64,000 nucleotides of DNA, taken from the NCBI GenBank assembly GCA_905182995.1, contig CAJJDP010000104.1, positions 78,828 to 142,827 of the forward strand. The letters run 5' to 3'. The number at the start of each line of letters is the position of its first letter. Position 1 is the first letter of the stretch. Below the pieces are notes generated by a model. The model saw only the letters and a program-made list of their open reading frames with translations, made no database searches and was not told where the DNA came from. This document shows, piece by piece, positions 1 to 12,474 of this stretch. Position numbers and translations under genes: made by a program. Source of the stretch: Paramecium octaurelia (lineage: Eukaryota > Ciliophora > Oligohymenophorea > Peniculida > Parameciidae).

Positions 1-1464
1 CTGAAGAAGTGGAGTAATATATCAATCAATTCTCTCATATTTAGATTATAAAGAAAAATGATAATTTCTTATTTGGACTGATGAACAAATGAAAATTAAT
101 TGCCACTGTTGGATTAAATTTTCGCATATGAATATTCTATCAAATAAGCAATTTAAAAGATAAATAGAATTGATGTATAAATTCTTAAAGTACAAAATGG
201 ATTAGTACTTTGATTAATCAACATTGAATCTCGTAATCATAAGAAAAAAATAACATAATCCTTCTATTACAATAAAATTCTTATAGATATTATTTTTAAT
301 TTAAAAATTATTAAATAGTAACAGATATTTAAGTTTTTAGTGACCAAAATTGTTTTAGTTGATAATATTTATTATACCAAAATATGTTAATGGATATTAT
401 AGTTAAATCCTTAAATGATTTAGTTTTTATTATGTTTTCCAGATATGAATAGATATAATTAGCTTAGTGAAAGAAATATCTTAATAAAGATTTTTCTAAA
501 TTATATAAGCCTTCTCTCTAATATTTTATCGGCCTGGCCAAAACTATTAGAAGCTAAATGTTTCTTCTAAACATATAAACATTGGTCATGTAGCAAGAGA
601 AGAAAACCCTTACAATAAAAATAATCCTTTTTAATAGATGCGATCTTCTTTAAACATACTTTGGAATAACATTCCTTCTCATCAGTTATATCTTGATCTC
701 TACATTTAATTTCAAATTAAAAGGGGTTAACATTGTTAAACAATAATAAGAGAAACACAATTCAGTAAAAGATTGAGGACAAATAAATTAAGACACTCAT
801 GAAACAATATTTTTAAAAATATAACATTCATTTTAAGAGACAAAGTATTATCCCTATCTTTCATAAATAATTCCGTTTTCTTCTGCATAAGCAAGATATT
901 TTGAGAAAATTTGTTGATCTATAGCATTTTTGTAGAAAAGACATAAGTTATTCATTATGTGCTTAATGTTTGTGGATTTTCCAAAAGATGCGATAATCTT
1001 TATTATGTTTTCTTATAATTAGTTTGGGAATACCTAATTTGGCTCATTTGGATAAAATAGTTTATCTATATTAAAAGCATAAACTAAATACCATACTTAT
1101 CTGTCTGAGATATATCTTTAATTTACTGAGTTTCTTTCTTCTAAATTGAAAGTTTATTTGCTATTTTAACTTATTAATATTCTTATTTTCCTATTTTTTT
1201 TGAAGCAGCTATTATTTTTCTTAGTTTTTGTTTGGTCCTTACTTCGAGTTTTATTGGCATCTCTTGAGTTTTTTATTTATTGAAATGATAATAATGAGCT
1301 GCAAATAATTGGTTAAAATAAAATCTTCTTTTTATTTGGATTAATTAAATCAATAATACAATATGAAAACAACGAGTTAATGATATGTATTTAATGTAAG
1401 GATTTTGTTTATTTATCCTAAATATTAATTTTAAGAATAATTTAATAAGAAATTAATTTATTGT
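1..1464. other. AT-rich stretch without a supported gene
   Basis: No reading frame here gives a convincing protein. Open stretches exist in the ciliate code, about 62-358 on plus and about 250-740 on minus. Random AT-rich DNA with a single stop codon gives such lengths easily. No start, intron pattern or recognisable domain ties them together. The pieces could be remnants of a decayed gene or the 3' part of a gene lying outside the window. Confidence 0.5.
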
Positions 1465-2596
1465 ATGAGTAATTCTAAGCTGCAATAAAATTGGGAAAAA
1501 TTACAAAAATTGTGTCAGCCAGGTCCAAGATCATCTTAAAAAAGAAGTTCGAGTAAAGACCAAAGATCTATTCCTAATTTATAATCAAGCAGATAGTTGT
1601 AGAGGAGAGCATCCCAATAGGATTTGGTGTACAAAGTGGTTGAATGCAGCACTTAAGATATAGAAAGCAAGAACTCAAAACAACAACTGGATTAACTATT
1701 CAGTGGGTTGAATGGGTTATTGGGTTATGAATTAATAATGAAGAAGGGTAAATTAGACGAATTGTTGAAGAAACTTAAATTTTTTCTCTATTGTGATTCT
1801 TTGGAGTTGAAGTCGCTTTGTTCAAAACTTGGGGATTACATAATCAATCCCAAACTGTGTATTTATAGTGATGTAAACTTAGATAATCTGATTGTGGCTC
1901 CTTAGGAGGAACAGGCATCTAAGGAGATGTGCGAATTACTTATACAAGAATTATAGTTATAAATTAGTAAGCGGAAGTAAATAGAGTGGAATTACTAAGC
2001 ATTAAAAGAGGTATTTTTAGATAATGAAAAATAAAGAAAAGGAAATAGGAATCACAAGAATAACAAGATGAAATAGCAGGTTTAAAGCAGGCTGTTGCAT
2101 TATTAGAACAACAGAATCAAACAATTTAATATAAAATACGAAATGACAACCTCTATTAATAATACGAGTAATCATATTCATTAATCTATTTCAAAGGGAG
2201 CTGAAGAGATTCAATAAATCTTTGAGTCACAAGAACGATGACCTATATTTTCAGAATCTGTCTTTGTTGGAGAAACTTCAATCTGTTTATAAGTAAGTGG
2301 ACGTGTTTTAGACCGAACAACTACTGTTTCCCTACATGTTTTAGAAAGAAAAGTATGATGAAGCATTGCAATCGATTAAAAAAATAGTGGACGATATCAT
2401 AAATCTTGATATCCAGAGGCCTCAGCAATTCATTGATGTGGATTACAAGGACAAAGTCACCAACATGACTCCGAGGCCGAATTACGAGCACTTGATTTCA
2501 AAATACAATACCAAGAGCATTAAATACATTCGTCAGTTACAATCTACTAATGATATTATTTCATATTTGATATAATAATTATATTAATATACATGA
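1465..2596 (+). CDS. Hypothetical coiled-coil protein (354 aa)
   Basis: Function is not recognised. The protein starts MSNSKLQQNWEKLQKL, is rich in Gln, Lys and Ser, and has long charged heptad-like stretches in its middle (e.g. the block ending LKQAVALLEQQNQ). This suggests a cytosolic coiled coil. Two introns are inferred: 2011-2048 (38 nt) and 2168-2196 (29 nt), both GT..AG. Removing them gives 355 codons ending at TGA. Many TAA/TAG codons are read as Gln inside the frame, so the standard code shows only fragments. The next gene, a kinase, begins about 100 bp downstream on the same strand. Confidence is high that it is a gene, low on its role. Confidence 0.75.
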
Positions 2597-2699
2597 ATAT
2601 TTTAAAAGTTGAAATTATTTAGATCAATTTAAATTCGTATTATTTTTCCGATATTCAAATACACTAAGTTTAAAATAGAATAATTAATTATTTTTAAAT

Positions 2700-4420
2700 A
2701 TGAAACCAAGATCCAGAGGCTAGAATTAAACAGGAATGCCAATTAGGCCAATTTCAGATGTCCATATTGGCAATTATGTTGTTGAAAAGTAGAAATTAAT
2801 AGGGAGAGGGTAGTATGGCATCGTCTATCAATGCTACGATTCAAGAAACAAGGAACGACTTCTCTGTGCTAAATGTGTAGATAAAAAAGGAGTGGATCCA
2901 ATTCTATTGAAAAGGGAAATCGAGATCTTGAATCTGCTCAAGCCACTCTAAAGGGAGAATGAAAATCTTGTTGAATTGGTGGAGATAATTGAAGAAACCT
3001 AATATCAAAATTTGTATATCATAATGGAGAAATGCGATCAGGGGGATCTTAAGGGTCTGATGGATGCCAAATAAAAGAAGTCTACTTGGTTTACAGTCAA
3101 TGAAGGAGTGGAAATAATCAAACAAGTAGTGAAGGGGTATGAAGCCTTATTTAAAATGAAAGTTATTCACAGAGACATCAAACCAGCAAACATCTTAATA
3201 TAAAATGATGTTTATAAGATTGCCGATCTGGGTATGGGTAGAATATTAGATGACATGGTCAATATGCACTTAATTACTAAAGTTGGCACTCCTGCATATG
3301 CTGCCCCACAATTATTTTTAGAACCCAAATTTTCATCCAAAGCAGATGTATATTCGTTAGGTGTCATCTTCTATCAATTAGTTTATTGCGATCTACCCAT
3401 TAACGCTTCAAGTTAATCTTAATTAATTGAAAATTTAAGAAATTTATAATAGAATCCAATTAAGTGTCCAGCTGTTTCTGCTTCAAAAGAAAATGTTCCT
3501 GAAAACATTCGAACCTTAATTGAATCAATGCTCAAATTTGAAGAATAAGACAGATCATCCTGGATGGATTTATTTGCCTCTCCCATTTTCTCGTTAAATA
3601 TAACCTAACCAAAGAGATCGAATCCCAGAAAGAACACCTTAACCAATTAAAATCTCAGTTTCTATTAGGAATATTATAGAGTCGATTCAACTTCAGGACC
3701 TACTAAATCTGATAAAATCCTGCATTTAATTAAAATTTTGATTACCAAATGTGATTTAACAGCTAAAACTTATAAACTATTATAGGATTCAAAGTATTAT
3801 CGTATTAATTCTTAGGTTTGAAAAAACTTCAATCAAATTTGATAACGATTAGATGGCTGCACTCTTGGTGTGTCTCTCTGGATATAGATATAGAATCATA
3901 CTCAATGCACTTGGATTATTGATAAATTAACAAACTTCAATTCTCCCTGAATTTAAAAAGAGGTTCTCTTAAGGAGAACTTGCAGAGTTCTCTTAAAACT
4001 AGACTGACAAGACCAAGTTCTTGAAAGAGTACATAACTAAAATATTAAATTCAATTATCCTACAATTCAGAGTAATAATTTTTAATCTATTCTAGGAAGA
4101 CGAATGCGTGTTCCTTAGTAATTTGAAAAAACCAGATAACCAAGAATTCAAATCCTTGAAAACTATTTTGGAGGAAGAAGAAAATCCAGACTTTACGCTA
4201 CTTTCTAAGTCATTTAGGAAGATTTTTATGGGAGCCATCCAATATATAAATTGGAATAAAAATGATTAGAAAAATAAAGAGTATTGCAGTAATAAATATA
4301 TGTAGTTTGGTTGCTTCCATTGATAAATTTGGAACTGCAGATCTACAATTTGATATCGATAAGTTGTACGCCACTAAACCAACTGAGATTCTAAACAAGT
4401 CATAAAAAATATCAAGCTGA
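2700..4420 (+). CDS. Protein kinase, ULK/CAMK-like (549 aa)
   Basis: Serine/threonine protein kinase. The glycine loop reads LIGRGQYGIVY (about residue 35), the catalytic loop VIHRDIKPANIL, and the activation segment ends GTPAYAAPQ, so HRD and APx motifs are present. The metal-binding motif is DLG rather than DFG, a known tolerated variant. The C-terminal 250 residues carry no domain I recognise. Three short introns are inferred: 3794-3815, 4072-4095 and 4281-4305 (22, 24 and 25 nt). Removing them leaves 550 codons exactly. The gene converges on the SAPS-protein gene, with the stop codons only 55 bp apart. The substrate is unknown. Confidence 0.88.
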
Positions 4421-4475
4421 ATATATTAATTTTAGCATTATGATTTAAATTCAAAATTACATTAATGATAATTGA

Positions 4476-6488
4476 TCATTCAAAATTATCCAACAATTCT
4501 TAAGCTAATTTCTCATTGACATCTAATTTCCAGAAATTGCTCTCATTATATTCCTACATAACTTTGTCATCATCTTCATCATTCTATTTATCCTATTGAT
4601 CCTATTCCTCTTAAACACCTTCCTCCTCAGCATTGTCCTCCTATTAATCTTGCTCAAATTCATTCAACACTTCAGTATTCCTTAAGACTCCTTCTCCATT
4701 TTCATTATTTCCGACGTGCTTGTCACTCTTCTAAAAATTATTGTTAAATTTCTAGCAATGCTTATTAATGAAAATACTCTCAGAATGTTCAAGATATTGT
4801 CAGTTTCTTATTCGTCAAGAACATCAGGTTCTTAACTTGGTCTTGGATTGGCATTACACAAGTAAGGTTTCTCCTTTGAATTCACAGTGTTCAAGATATT
4901 TTCTGTAAATTGCTACCATTGCTCATCTATTAATATGGAAAATCAATCAATACTGTTTCGAAGGAACTTTGAAATTTTGCTGTTTTGTTTAGCCTTTTCT
5001 TCAAGGTAATTAGAAATCTGAGTCATAAATCCAATGAATCCTTTTTTTGAATTTTCAACAGTGTGATTTTATACAATATAATTGAGAAGATCATTATTTT
5101 CAAAAACCTATTGAAAGAATTAAAAATACTTTACATCTTGAGTGAAATCATCTTGATTAAGATCAATAATAGCTCTGAGTATTTTATCACAACATGCGTG
5201 GATTTAATTGTTTGATTCATACTTAAGGATGATAACGTACAATGCTTAAATAAGTCTGCAATTTATTAGGATCTTGATGATTTTGTAATCGTTGGTTCTT
5301 TTTAATTATATCGATATATTAATTACTGAACAAGAACTTGAATTAGTTTGAGCAAGTGCATTCTAGCTAATCCAAAGGGTTGGATAGAAGATCGATTAGA
5401 GTTAACAAAGTTGCTCGTGTGATAATCTTGGTTCAAGAGGTTGGGAGGCAATTCAGGTAGGATGGACTCAAAAATTGAATAGTCTTTCTCCAAATTGTGA
5501 ACGACTTCGTCATCGTCTTCCTTTTTGGTCTCTTTTGATTGCATCTCCACCAAATTAATCAGCAATTGATAGGGTCCTATACGCTGGGTTTACAAGGCGA
5601 TATTCAAAAATAAGTCAGGTTTCTTGATGATATCAATAAATGGGATTATCTCCCCGTTGTTGTAATAGAGAGAACTCATACTCTTGGAGGTGATCTCAAT
5701 CAAAATATCACAAACGTTATCCACTATCTCGGTGTTGTAAGATTTGTGTTATAATAATTTAATTATTCTTTCCAATAATTCCTTTCTTTCTTCAAAGAAT
5801 TTCTCTTCGTAATTTTCTTGGGACGTATCCAAAATTATCAACTTCTCAATTATTTCTGCGATGTGCTTTATGTCGATGTGTTTTATTAGGTTTGATAGTA
5901 TTGCTTTGTTTTTGATGATCGTTGCCCAAACCTAATTATTTAAAAATATCATACGTCAAAGCCTCTCTTCTTAATTATTGCTATGAATGCTTTTGCAAAA
6001 TATCCTGCTGAAGTAACATTCAGAATATCATTCTCCAAGAAAGACAAGAGTTAGCTGTATAATCCTTAGCGTATTTATTAATTTTCAAATTATATTTCCT
6101 CCTCAGGACATTCAAATAGGTAATCAATCAATTTCTAATTTTAACTACCCAAGATCTCGCTTGTCAGAAAGGGGAATCTAAAGGGATAAATAAGAAATTT
6201 ACTAAATTTGAGTCTTCTTATCAATGAGTTCATCTTCAAATTAAATAATGTAATTAATCATTTTTTAATACATTTCTGGATGCTTTAAGACGCTATGTAA
6301 TATGCTTAGAATAATACTGATCAGCAAATTTGGTAGCCCCTAATCCTTTTATTTCTTGCAATATCCCTTCTGTTGATAAAATCGTCTCCAAATCGCAATC
6401 AGGATTGGTTAACAAATTATCCAATTGCTATTGCTGATTGAAAAAACGAGCGAAGCTAACTACATACAATTTCTTACTTGAAAAACAT
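4476..6488 (-). CDS. SAPS-domain protein, PP6-type phosphatase regulatory subunit (611 aa)
   Basis: Likely a regulatory subunit of a Sit4/PP6-type serine/threonine phosphatase. After the start MFFNFARFFNQQ the protein continues with LDNLLTNPDCDLETILS, which matches how SAPS proteins begin (an LD..L....TLEEIL-like helix). A long helical-repeat body and an acidic, Gln-rich tail follow. Seven GT..AG introns of 22-29 nt are needed. With all seven removed the frame is 612 codons without an internal TGA. The start ATG is at 6486-6488. Family assignment rests on the N-terminal pattern and general architecture, so it is probable rather than certain. Confidence 0.75.
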
Positions 6489-6881
6489 TAAATTTAAATT
6501 TTTAATAATGTTATAAGATTGCAAATTAGTAATTATTATTATTATATACACAACCTACCCATTTATTATCCTTTTAGGCTTCTATCAAAAATCTTGATTT
6601 TCAAAGAATATATTGGAGAAATTATAAAAGATAATATTAATTTACATATTTTATATAATATGAATACAATTTATACGAACAAGCTAAATTCATAATATAA
6701 TATTACTAGTTTCTCATTTGATAAACAATGCATTAGAATTATGTCTATAAAATGAATCAGATTTTAAGATTAACTATCAATGGTCATGTATAAATTTAGA
6801 TATGGGCAATTTTATATATAATATGTATTAGTCATAAACTTAAAATTTATCTTCTATTATCAAATATAAATTATATACAAA
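6489..6881. other. Intergenic, AT-rich
   Basis: This lies upstream of the SAPS-protein gene and downstream of the next minus-strand gene. It is very AT-rich with runs of A and T, and I see no gene or RNA feature. It probably holds the SAPS-gene promoter. Confidence 0.5.
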
Positions 6882-7741
6882 TCATTATAACATCTGATAC
6901 TGAATATGTGGTCTGGATAGAAGCAATAATAAACTTAATTTGACTCTTCTATTTCCATCCAATTTCACATAAGTTCTCCTCCTCTCATTGGCTGATAAAT
7001 TTTGTATCAACTCAGTTTATAACTTTTAGATTCTTTCAATGAGGAATATGTATTGTAGTTTATTTTCAGCAATTCTAAGATAGTTATTAATAAGATGGGT
7101 TACTTGTTTTGATTGAACATCTCGATGATGAAGTTGCTTCGATGAAATCTAGTGGCTTGGGGTGTATTTGGTTATCTGAATAATTTAAATTCTTTAGTCT
7201 TTTACTAATGATTAAATGGTGGTAACTTATTTTATAAACTAATATTTTTTTTATGAGTTCTTAAATTAAGCTGATTACGTTTTGAGTTGAACTAGAATGA
7301 TTATTTAAATTCGCATTGAGTTGCCAATAAAGTGGATTAAAATAATTCAGTATTTTCATGAGTGTTTCCTAAAAGGTTTTTTAGTTTTAATTTTGCAGCA
7401 GGTTGTTAAATTTCACATATACTACAAGTATTCGATATGGAGTTCTTACTTAAGAAAACATGGCTATTCTTAGGAGAATTGAACAGACTTGAAGCATCGC
7501 TTTTTCTTTTTCTGTGATAAGTTTCACTCGAAATCAATCTTCCCATACTATCTCTCTCGTTAATAAATGGCACGAAGGTTTATTTTTTTTCAATTAATTG
7601 ATTGAGTGGATGATCCTGATCCTTGATTGAATCCATAATCAAAGCCTTCATAAATTTGTCTGTCTTCTGTATTGCAGGAAGTTCTTTATCCTTGAAGAAA
7701 ACACAATAGTCCTACAAATTTTCACTATAATGCTTTTTCAT
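6882..7741 (-). CDS. Hypothetical protein (276 aa)
   Basis: No family recognised. The protein starts MKKHYSENLQDYCVFFKDKE and is basic and Ser/Asn/Lys-rich, with an internal CSIC pair and no membrane segment. One intron of 29 nt (7075-7103 on plus) restores the frame at the C-terminus, giving 277 codons to a TGA at 6882-6884. The C-terminal 70 residues are Leu/Arg-rich and look helical. Its neighbours suggest no pathway. Composition is like a real Paramecium-type protein, and the intron removal keeps the frame open. Confidence 0.6.
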
Positions 7742-8697
7742 ATTAGTAATATAATTAAATATTATCATATATTGACATTGGAGCAGATACTGGAAATTGC
7801 ATCATTAATGGGCAATTGTGCAAAGCATGGGAATTCCTATTATGAATTTTACAATTTTTAAGTATAGGAAATTGAAAAGTTGTTTTACGTCTCAAATACT
7901 TGACATTTATGGAGTGCATTACTTTGTACTTTTAAGGATAAAAGGGATAACAAAGAACTGTTTGAATTAACCTAATTTTCACGAAAAGTTTGAATGGTTT
8001 TAATTTGAAGACTGAGAGATTCTAAATAATAATGGATATTCAAGAATTAGTTGATTGTTACACTTTCAGAGTTGTAAGTTGAGTCTGTAAAAATAATTTC
8101 TCTGGTATCCTCTGTCCTATTAATTAGCATAGGATTTTGTGGATATTAATGTGGAAAATTTCATAAAGTACTATAAAGGAAATTACATACTTTTAAATTC
8201 GATAAGTCAAGACTTAATTTTTAATATTGAAATTAAACCCGTTATATAATATTCTTTGTATTTATTCAATTTTATTGCAAAGATAAATGATGTTGAACGA
8301 ATAACCATCACCATTCAAGCAGTGCTTTGATATGCATTCTTGTTCAACCAATTTCATCTTTTGTTGTATCATTTAAAAAATTTTCAATTCTTTTATGGAA
8401 GTCTAAATGCTCTTCTTTTAATAGGAAAAAGATTGAATTCTCGATTAATCGAAGATTTACAAGATAAACTGATAAGTATGCTTAAAAAACCAACTTTTAA
8501 AAACATTTCTTCAGATATATATATTTAAATACTAAATAAAAGATAAAATATAATATTTATAATCTAAAATGTATTACTCATTAGCGCAACTATCTTTTTC
8601 TGGTTTGCTTTTCTTGATTCAAATTGTTTTTCTATACTTCATCAGAAGAAGAGATCAGAGTTAGAGCCAAGTATTTTAAGAGTAAATAAATTTAATA
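7742..8697 (+). other. Possible degenerate gene, structure unresolved
   Basis: A short open frame begins MGNCAKHG at about 7809 (a myristoylation-like start) but breaks after some 30 codons. A longer frame from about 8055 to 8320 and another from about 8332 to 8527 lie in the same phase, separated by one in-frame TGA at about 8328. No GT..AG intron of normal size removes the breaks. I read this either as a pseudogene or as non-coding AT-rich DNA with chance open frames. Confidence 0.3.
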
Positions 8698-9382
8698 ATG
8701 TAGAGTATAGTAAGTAAAAGAATCGGAAGGTCATACTTAAAATGGTTAGTAGATAAGGGCTTCAGTCATGATAAACTCTAAGAATAGATAGAGAGTTTAA
8801 TCAGGTCGACACAATAGTTTAAAAGTTGATGGGATTGAGGAGCTCCCACCTTTGACTTTGGGGAATCATTAGACTCATCACTACACAGAAGGTGTTGCTA
8901 AGGAACAAAAAACTTAGCCGAACAGGGTTGAATCGCCCAATAGTAGTACGATTCTGTAAGTACAAACTTCAAAAGTAAAATCTCAAACAGAAAATCCAGA
9001 GAGTCATAGAGATCCTTTTGATTAATTAATTGGGGATTCTGGATCAAAGTAGAGGAAAATTGATCTGATGATATAGTTAACATATTACTTTGAGCGAATT
9101 GGATTTGAATAAGGATTACTTTTGTTACTATGGAAGTTTGATTTAAATTTTTACATCTTCATTCCATTGTCGTTGTTTTCAGGAGTGCTGCTGAGAATGT
9201 AAGAGAAATTGGGGTACAGAATGATTTAGATGATGGTATCAATTTTGATCCACGGACTTGTTGTACTTGAGATGTACCTCTTGACTACAGATGAATACGA
9301 AACCATTTGTTATTTAATAGTGTTAGGGATAGAGACTAAGTTCAGTGTGATATCATTGATTTTGCATAAGAAATGCCAATGA
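8698..9382 (+). CDS. Multi-pass membrane protein, unknown (219 aa)
   Basis: Function unknown. The N-terminal 110 residues are polar (Gln, Ser, Asn), probably cytosolic. The C-terminal half has about four hydrophobic helices, including FYIFIPLSLFSGVLL, MMVSILIHGLVVLEMYLL and YLIVLGIETKFSVISLIL. The chosen start (8698-8700) is followed after three codons by a 25-nt intron (8705-8729). Removing it gives 220 codons. Without this intron the first exon runs into TGA near 8822. A small membrane protein in a plus-strand run before the GAF-domain gene, with no clear partner. Confidence 0.65.
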
Positions 9383-9446
9383 TAAAATTTATTCATATGA
9401 ATAGGGTTGATGTTATTTATATTTAAATATCAAAATTATAAAATTA

Positions 9447-11247
9447 ATGCACAAATAATTAGAGTTGAATGTTTTTGAGAACAACAAAAAGTTCAAGATC
9501 AAAACTGAACGCAGCACATAAATTGCGTCTCCGAATAACAAGGATATCGATGGATAGGAAGATATTGTTAAGAAATTGTCGGATAGTTATAAGTTGCAAT
9601 AAAAAGAGATGGATAAATTACAGGTCACCATCGAGAATAGGGAGGATCAAATAAGGAAATTATCGGATTTGGTTAAGTTGCAACAAAAAGAGATTGATCG
9701 TTTGACTCACATCAACGAATACCTTGTTCAAGCCAATTAAGCCAAATTAAGCATATTGAGAGATGAAAGGCAATTGAATCAAGGGAGCAAGCCAAACCAA
9801 AAATTCAAGTCTCATAAATCGTTATTACCAATAGAGAAAAAGAGTAATAAAATTTAAGAGGAGGCAAACACTCAATCAGTAAAACTCTTCAGGAGACAAA
9901 CGTTTCGGAATCCAACCCTAGTGAGGTTTCATCAGGAAGATGCAGATGCATTCAAAAGTGATAGGAATGCACCTGGCGCCTCTAATTTTTATGATATTTT
10001 GTAACAAGAGGATTGCTTTAGAACCAATGCAATATTGAACATCCAATTATGTAATAGTGAATACTTAAAGTTTAGCTGATGAAGATGCAACTACCTAATA
10101 TAATGTAGATGGAACAGTCTCTTTGATGAAAGCTCTTCTGGAATCTGAAGAAAACTTTTGTGAGATAATCCAATCCATCTCAGCATAAAAATTATCATTC
10201 TTGTATGACAAATTCAAAAGAGTGATGTCAGATCATTAACAATTGTTTATCTTAGTCTTGAGACTCAAAAAAATAGTTACAGGGGCTTTGCAGATGAATT
10301 CCTCAGTCCTCTTAGATGATGCATTGCAAACGATCATAGACCAATGCGTTGATTGTCTAGAATGCGATAGAGCCTCTTGTTTTATAGTTGATTAAGCAAA
10401 AAAGGAACTATGGACCAGAGTTGCTAAAGGCACTCAAACGACAATCCGACTGCAAATTGGATAAGGACTTGCAGGATTTGTTGCCTAGAATCGAATCATT
10501 TTGAATATCGAAGACGCATATAGAGATTAGAGATTCAATACCTAATAGGATGTCAAAAACAACTATAAGACTAAGACAGTATTGGTATCGCCTATATTGG
10601 ATGGAGACAAATGCATGGGGGTTTTACAATGCGTCAATAAATCAAATGGATACTTTACTAAGGATGATGAAGCTCTTTTGCAGATTATGGGAGAATTCAG
10701 CAAAAGTGTCTTAAAGAATGCTATGAATCATGATGCTTAAATGCTTATCTAAAATAAACTCAGACACCTCATTAAAACAGGTATTGTTCTTTAGAGCAAA
10801 CAACACAATCTTATTGATTTGATTCTCTCTTCGGAGGAACGATTACGATCTTTGATGAATGTGGATTTGGCCAAAGTTGTGTATTATAATCAGGTTCTGT
10901 TTCACATCGATAGAGAAGGCAAACTAAGTCAAACTGATACTCTGTTAGGCATCATGGGTCTGTGCATAAAGGATCAATAGTTGGTGGCAGTGAGCAATTG
11001 TTACACTAGTCCCATCTTTAATCCTAATATCGACATTGAAACGAATATGCCGATTATTTGTATGCCTTTAAAAACACAAAATCATCAAATCATAGGAGCC
11101 ATTTAAGTAATTAATGTCAAAGGTATTGGTAACATTTCTTCGAACAGCGAAGCCAAGATAAATTCTATAGATTTAGATATGTTGGAACTCTTTTGTTAGT
11201 AATGTTCTTAATGTTTGCAATAATGTAAACAATTAACTTAATAATGA
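9447..11247 (+). CDS. GAF-domain protein with N-terminal coiled coil (591 aa)
   Basis: The first 110 residues form a coiled coil with a repeated pattern (KKLSDSYKLQQKEMDKL, later RKLSDLVKLQQKEIDRL). The C-terminal 350 residues look like two GAF-type small-molecule-binding domains. The first is around the block AKGTQTTIRLQIG and GLAGFVA, and the second follows about 170 residues later around NMPIICMPLK. GAF domains often bind cyclic nucleotides. No catalytic domain follows, so this may be a sensor or scaffold. One 25-nt intron (10051-10075) bridges the linker, giving 592 codons. The GAF call comes from pattern recognition only. Confidence 0.75.
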
Positions 11248-11652
11248 TATTAATATATTATAATAAATGGGTAATTCATAATAATAAATTATGACAAAAT
11301 TAAATCGAACTGTTTGGTTTGGTATTAATTTAACCATATAATAATCACGTTATAGATATGGTTTAAAATAATAATGAAATACCTATGTACATCTTAATGT
11401 TAAGTAGAAATATCAAAAAATCCTTAGTATTTAATTTAAGAATGATGGCGTTATAATAAATTATTATTCATCATTCTTTTTAGTTTCATATATTAATATA
11501 ATACATATATGTGCATAGTTAATTCATGAATTAGAATGATTATTTAGATTTAATTAAGCAATGTAATATCAGTTCATTGTTATTCTAGATTTTTAATTGT
11601 ATTATATTATAAAATAGTCTGAAAAATCTATAAATAAATATAATTAATCAAG
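11248..11652. other. Intergenic, AT-rich
   Basis: About 400 bp of AT-rich sequence between two plus-strand genes. I see no open frame with coding character and no RNA gene. Presumably it holds the 3' end of the GAF gene and the promoter of the following gene. Confidence 0.5.
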
Positions 11653-12378
11653 ATGAGAAATAGGATTATAATTACATCTAAAATTGATGATCTAATTTCC
11701 AATCTCAAGAAGACAGAGGAGACTCACCCTCCTCCTTATTTCAGGAAGCTATCTTTGAATCCGGATACATCTGTGGAGTCTCAGATAATGAGTCATCTGA
11801 AGATTAGATTGGATGATGATACATTGTAGACTAGGTTTGTCCAGGAAAAGACGAGATCCCTTGCAAACAAGATTAAGCAGCTACAAAACTAAACGAAATT
11901 GAAGAAGACTCAAATGCCTCAAGAGTATGTCAGTTTTATCAATTCAATCTAAGAAAACCTGATACAATAACAGGAAACCAAGATAAATAAGATTCTAAAG
12001 AGACAACAACAGTATGAGGAATAGAATAAGAGTTTTTATTAATTTAGAATAAGGGCTTTGGAGAGACAATAATAGCAGATTGAATAGAAGCACACCGAGT
12101 TGCCGAAAGAATTCAAATCGTTTTATTAACCGATAGAGGAAGCATCTGCAAGTTTCAATAATATGGATTAGAGAATCAGACAATAGTTGTTTAATCGAGG
12201 AAAGAGAAAGTTTTTTAGTTTTTGGAATAACAATGCGAATACTCCGAATAATTATGGGAACACTCCAAATAATGGGCAAGAAATGATCGAAACTTAATCC
12301 TAATCCTTTTTCCAGAAACAGAAGAAGAGAGTCTCCATCCAAAATGCTCCGACTATTAAAATCAACCAGGTGGGATGA
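11653..12378 (+). CDS. Hypothetical basic coiled-coil protein (241 aa)
   Basis: Unrecognised. A single uninterrupted frame of 242 codons reads MRNRIIITSKIDDLISNLKK onward. A central block very rich in Gln, Glu, Lys and Arg (NLIQQQETKINKILKRQQQ) suggests a coiled coil. It is followed by an Asn-rich segment (NNNANTPNNYGNTPNNG) and a basic tail. No intron, membrane segment or signal peptide. It sits 96 bp upstream of the DP-type transcription factor gene on the same strand. Confidence 0.65.
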
Positions 12379-12474
12379 TGGGAAAATCATGAAAATCTTA
12401 TTACTATGTTTATACAGATTGATTAACAATTAGGTAAATTGGGGAATGTATAATATTAATAAAATATTGATTAA

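Noticed and set aside
8300-8340. TGA readthrough or selenocysteine codon near 8328
   Set aside because: The flanking frames have no recognisable protein family, so chance open frames or a pseudogene explain it more simply.
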